A DNA stretch of 7,130 nucleotides, taken from the NCBI GenBank assembly GCA_947296835.1, contig CAMYQS010000071.1, positions 1-7,130 on the forward strand. The letters are read 5' to 3'. A model generated the notes under the pieces. The model searched no databases. It saw only the letters and a program-made list of their open reading frames with translations, and was not told where the DNA came from. Of the stretch, positions 6,446 to 7,130 are shown piece after piece. The translations under genes were made by a program, and so were the position numbers. The stretch's first letter is position 1. Every line of letters starts with the position of its first letter. Origin of the DNA: an uncultured Atopostipes sp. (GTDB taxonomy: Bacteria > Bacillota > Bacilli > Lactobacillales > Carnobacteriaceae_A).

Positions 6446-7130
6446 ATGTCACTAAAGAGAAAATACGGACTACTAGCTAGTTCAGCAGCAGTTGCTTTAT
6501 TATTAGCAGCATGTGCAGGAGACGCAGACACAGACACAGATGTAGATACAGGTACTGATGATGGTGCAGCGGAAAATACTGATAATGGTGCAGAAGATGT
6601 TGCCGATACAGGTTTTCCAGAAGTAATCGAAAACGAAGGTGAAGCAGTTGAAGATGCTACGCTAAGAATCGCATTAGTAGCAGAATCAGCATTCCCAGGA
6701 ATTTTCAGTACTGAGTACTACTCAATTAACACAGACTCTCAAATCATGGGACCTATGTTAGGATCAGTTTTACGTTCAGACGAAAACTTCAAGTGGACTT
6801 CAGGCGGCGCTGCTGACATGGAATTTGATCAAGAACGTAACGTTGTAACGTTAAAACTTAAAGAAGGCATCAAATGGCATGATGGCGAAGAATTAACTGT
6901 TGATGATATCGTGTTTACTTATGAAATCATTGGATCACCAGATTATACAGGTGTTCGTTACGGTGGAGACTTCGAAAACATCGAAGGTATGCCAGAGTTT
7001 AAAGAAGGTACAGCAGATACAATTTCGGGTATGCGTCAAATTGATGACTATACTTTAGAAATTCAATATGTTGAGCCTCTAGGCGTTAACGTTTACCAAG
7101 CTGGTGGACCTGTGTGGGCATATGCAGCTC
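6446..7130 (+). CDS. oppA: Oligopeptide-binding lipoprotein OppA, N-terminal part (3' end outside window)
   Basis: The frame is open from the ATG at 6446 to the window end, giving 228 residues of a protein expected to be about 550-600. It is an extracellular solute-binding protein of family 5 that captures peptides and delivers them to OppB-OppC. A positively charged start (MSLKRKYG) and a hydrophobic core lead to the lipobox LAAC, with Cys23 as the lipidated residue. Residues 24-70 form a low-complexity linker with 18 Asp or Glu and no Lys or Arg. The mature fold begins near TLRIALVAES (72-81) and includes the family signature VVTLKLKEGIKWHDGEEL and DDIVFTYEI. The ribosome binding site AAGGGGAG (6431-6438) is seven bases before the ATG. 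The gene follows oppC after 33 bases, without a visible promoter or terminator. Specificity cannot be told from this part. Confidence 0.93.
   Translation, partial: MSLKRKYGLLASSAAVALLLAACAGDADTDTDVDTGTDDGAAENTDNGAEDVADTGFPEVIENEGEAVEDATLRIALVAESAFPGIFSTEYYSINTDSQIMGPMLGSVLRSDENFKWTSGGAADMEFDQERNVVTLKLKEGIKWHDGEELTVDDIVFTYEIIGSPDYTGVRYGGDFENIEGMPEFKEGTADTISGMRQIDDYTLEIQYVEPLGVNVYQAGGPVWAYAA

Noticed and set aside
6470..6514. Peptide pheromone from the OppA signal peptide, as enterococci make from lipoprotein signal peptides
   Set aside because: The signal peptide is generic and the window has no cognate receptor or pheromone-processing gene.

Overview
The window looks like chromosomal DNA of a low-GC Gram-positive bacterium, most likely a member of the Lactobacillales. 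Three things point that way: AT-rich DNA with strong AGGAGG-type ribosome binding sites; recG followed directly by plsX and a plsX-linked acyl carrier protein, without the fapR, fabD and fabG genes found at this locus in Bacillus; and an oligopeptide transporter in the order oppD-oppF-oppB-oppC-oppA, the order known from Lactococcus. The OppA lipoprotein has a very acidic linker, which would suit a halotolerant or alkaliphilic carnobacterium-like organism. The genus is inference only. All genes are on the + strand.

Region 1 (1-1781) holds the C-terminal third of RecG helicase, cut by the window start, then complete plsX 46 bases later. Region 2 (1782-2221) is a 200-base spacer with a possible promoter and a perfect 12-bp palindrome, followed by a short acyl carrier protein gene. 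That gene most plausibly starts at the GTG at 1982, not at the upstream TTG at 1928. PlsX and ACP act together: PlsX converts acyl-ACP to acyl-phosphate for membrane phospholipid synthesis.

Region 3 (2222-2462) is a 241-base non-coding leader. It contains a perfect 10-bp inverted repeat whose downstream arm includes a consensus TATAAT, followed by two small stem-loops before the oppD ribosome binding site. It is the most structured non-coding DNA in the window and the likely control point of the opp operon.

Region 4 (2463-7130) encodes an oligopeptide ABC importer: ATPases OppD and OppF, permeases OppB and OppC, and the binding lipoprotein OppA, which is cut by the window end. Gaps are -1, 2, 28 (to the revised oppC start) and 33 bases, so these genes are very probably one transcription unit. 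Both ATPases lack the C-terminal cysteines that bind an Fe-S cluster in some relatives.

I see no mobile element, CRISPR array, tRNA, rRNA or phage gene, and no new defence or biosynthetic system. The genes are ordinary housekeeping genes. The points worth checking are the two leaders, the ACP start and type, the missing cysteines and the OppA linker.
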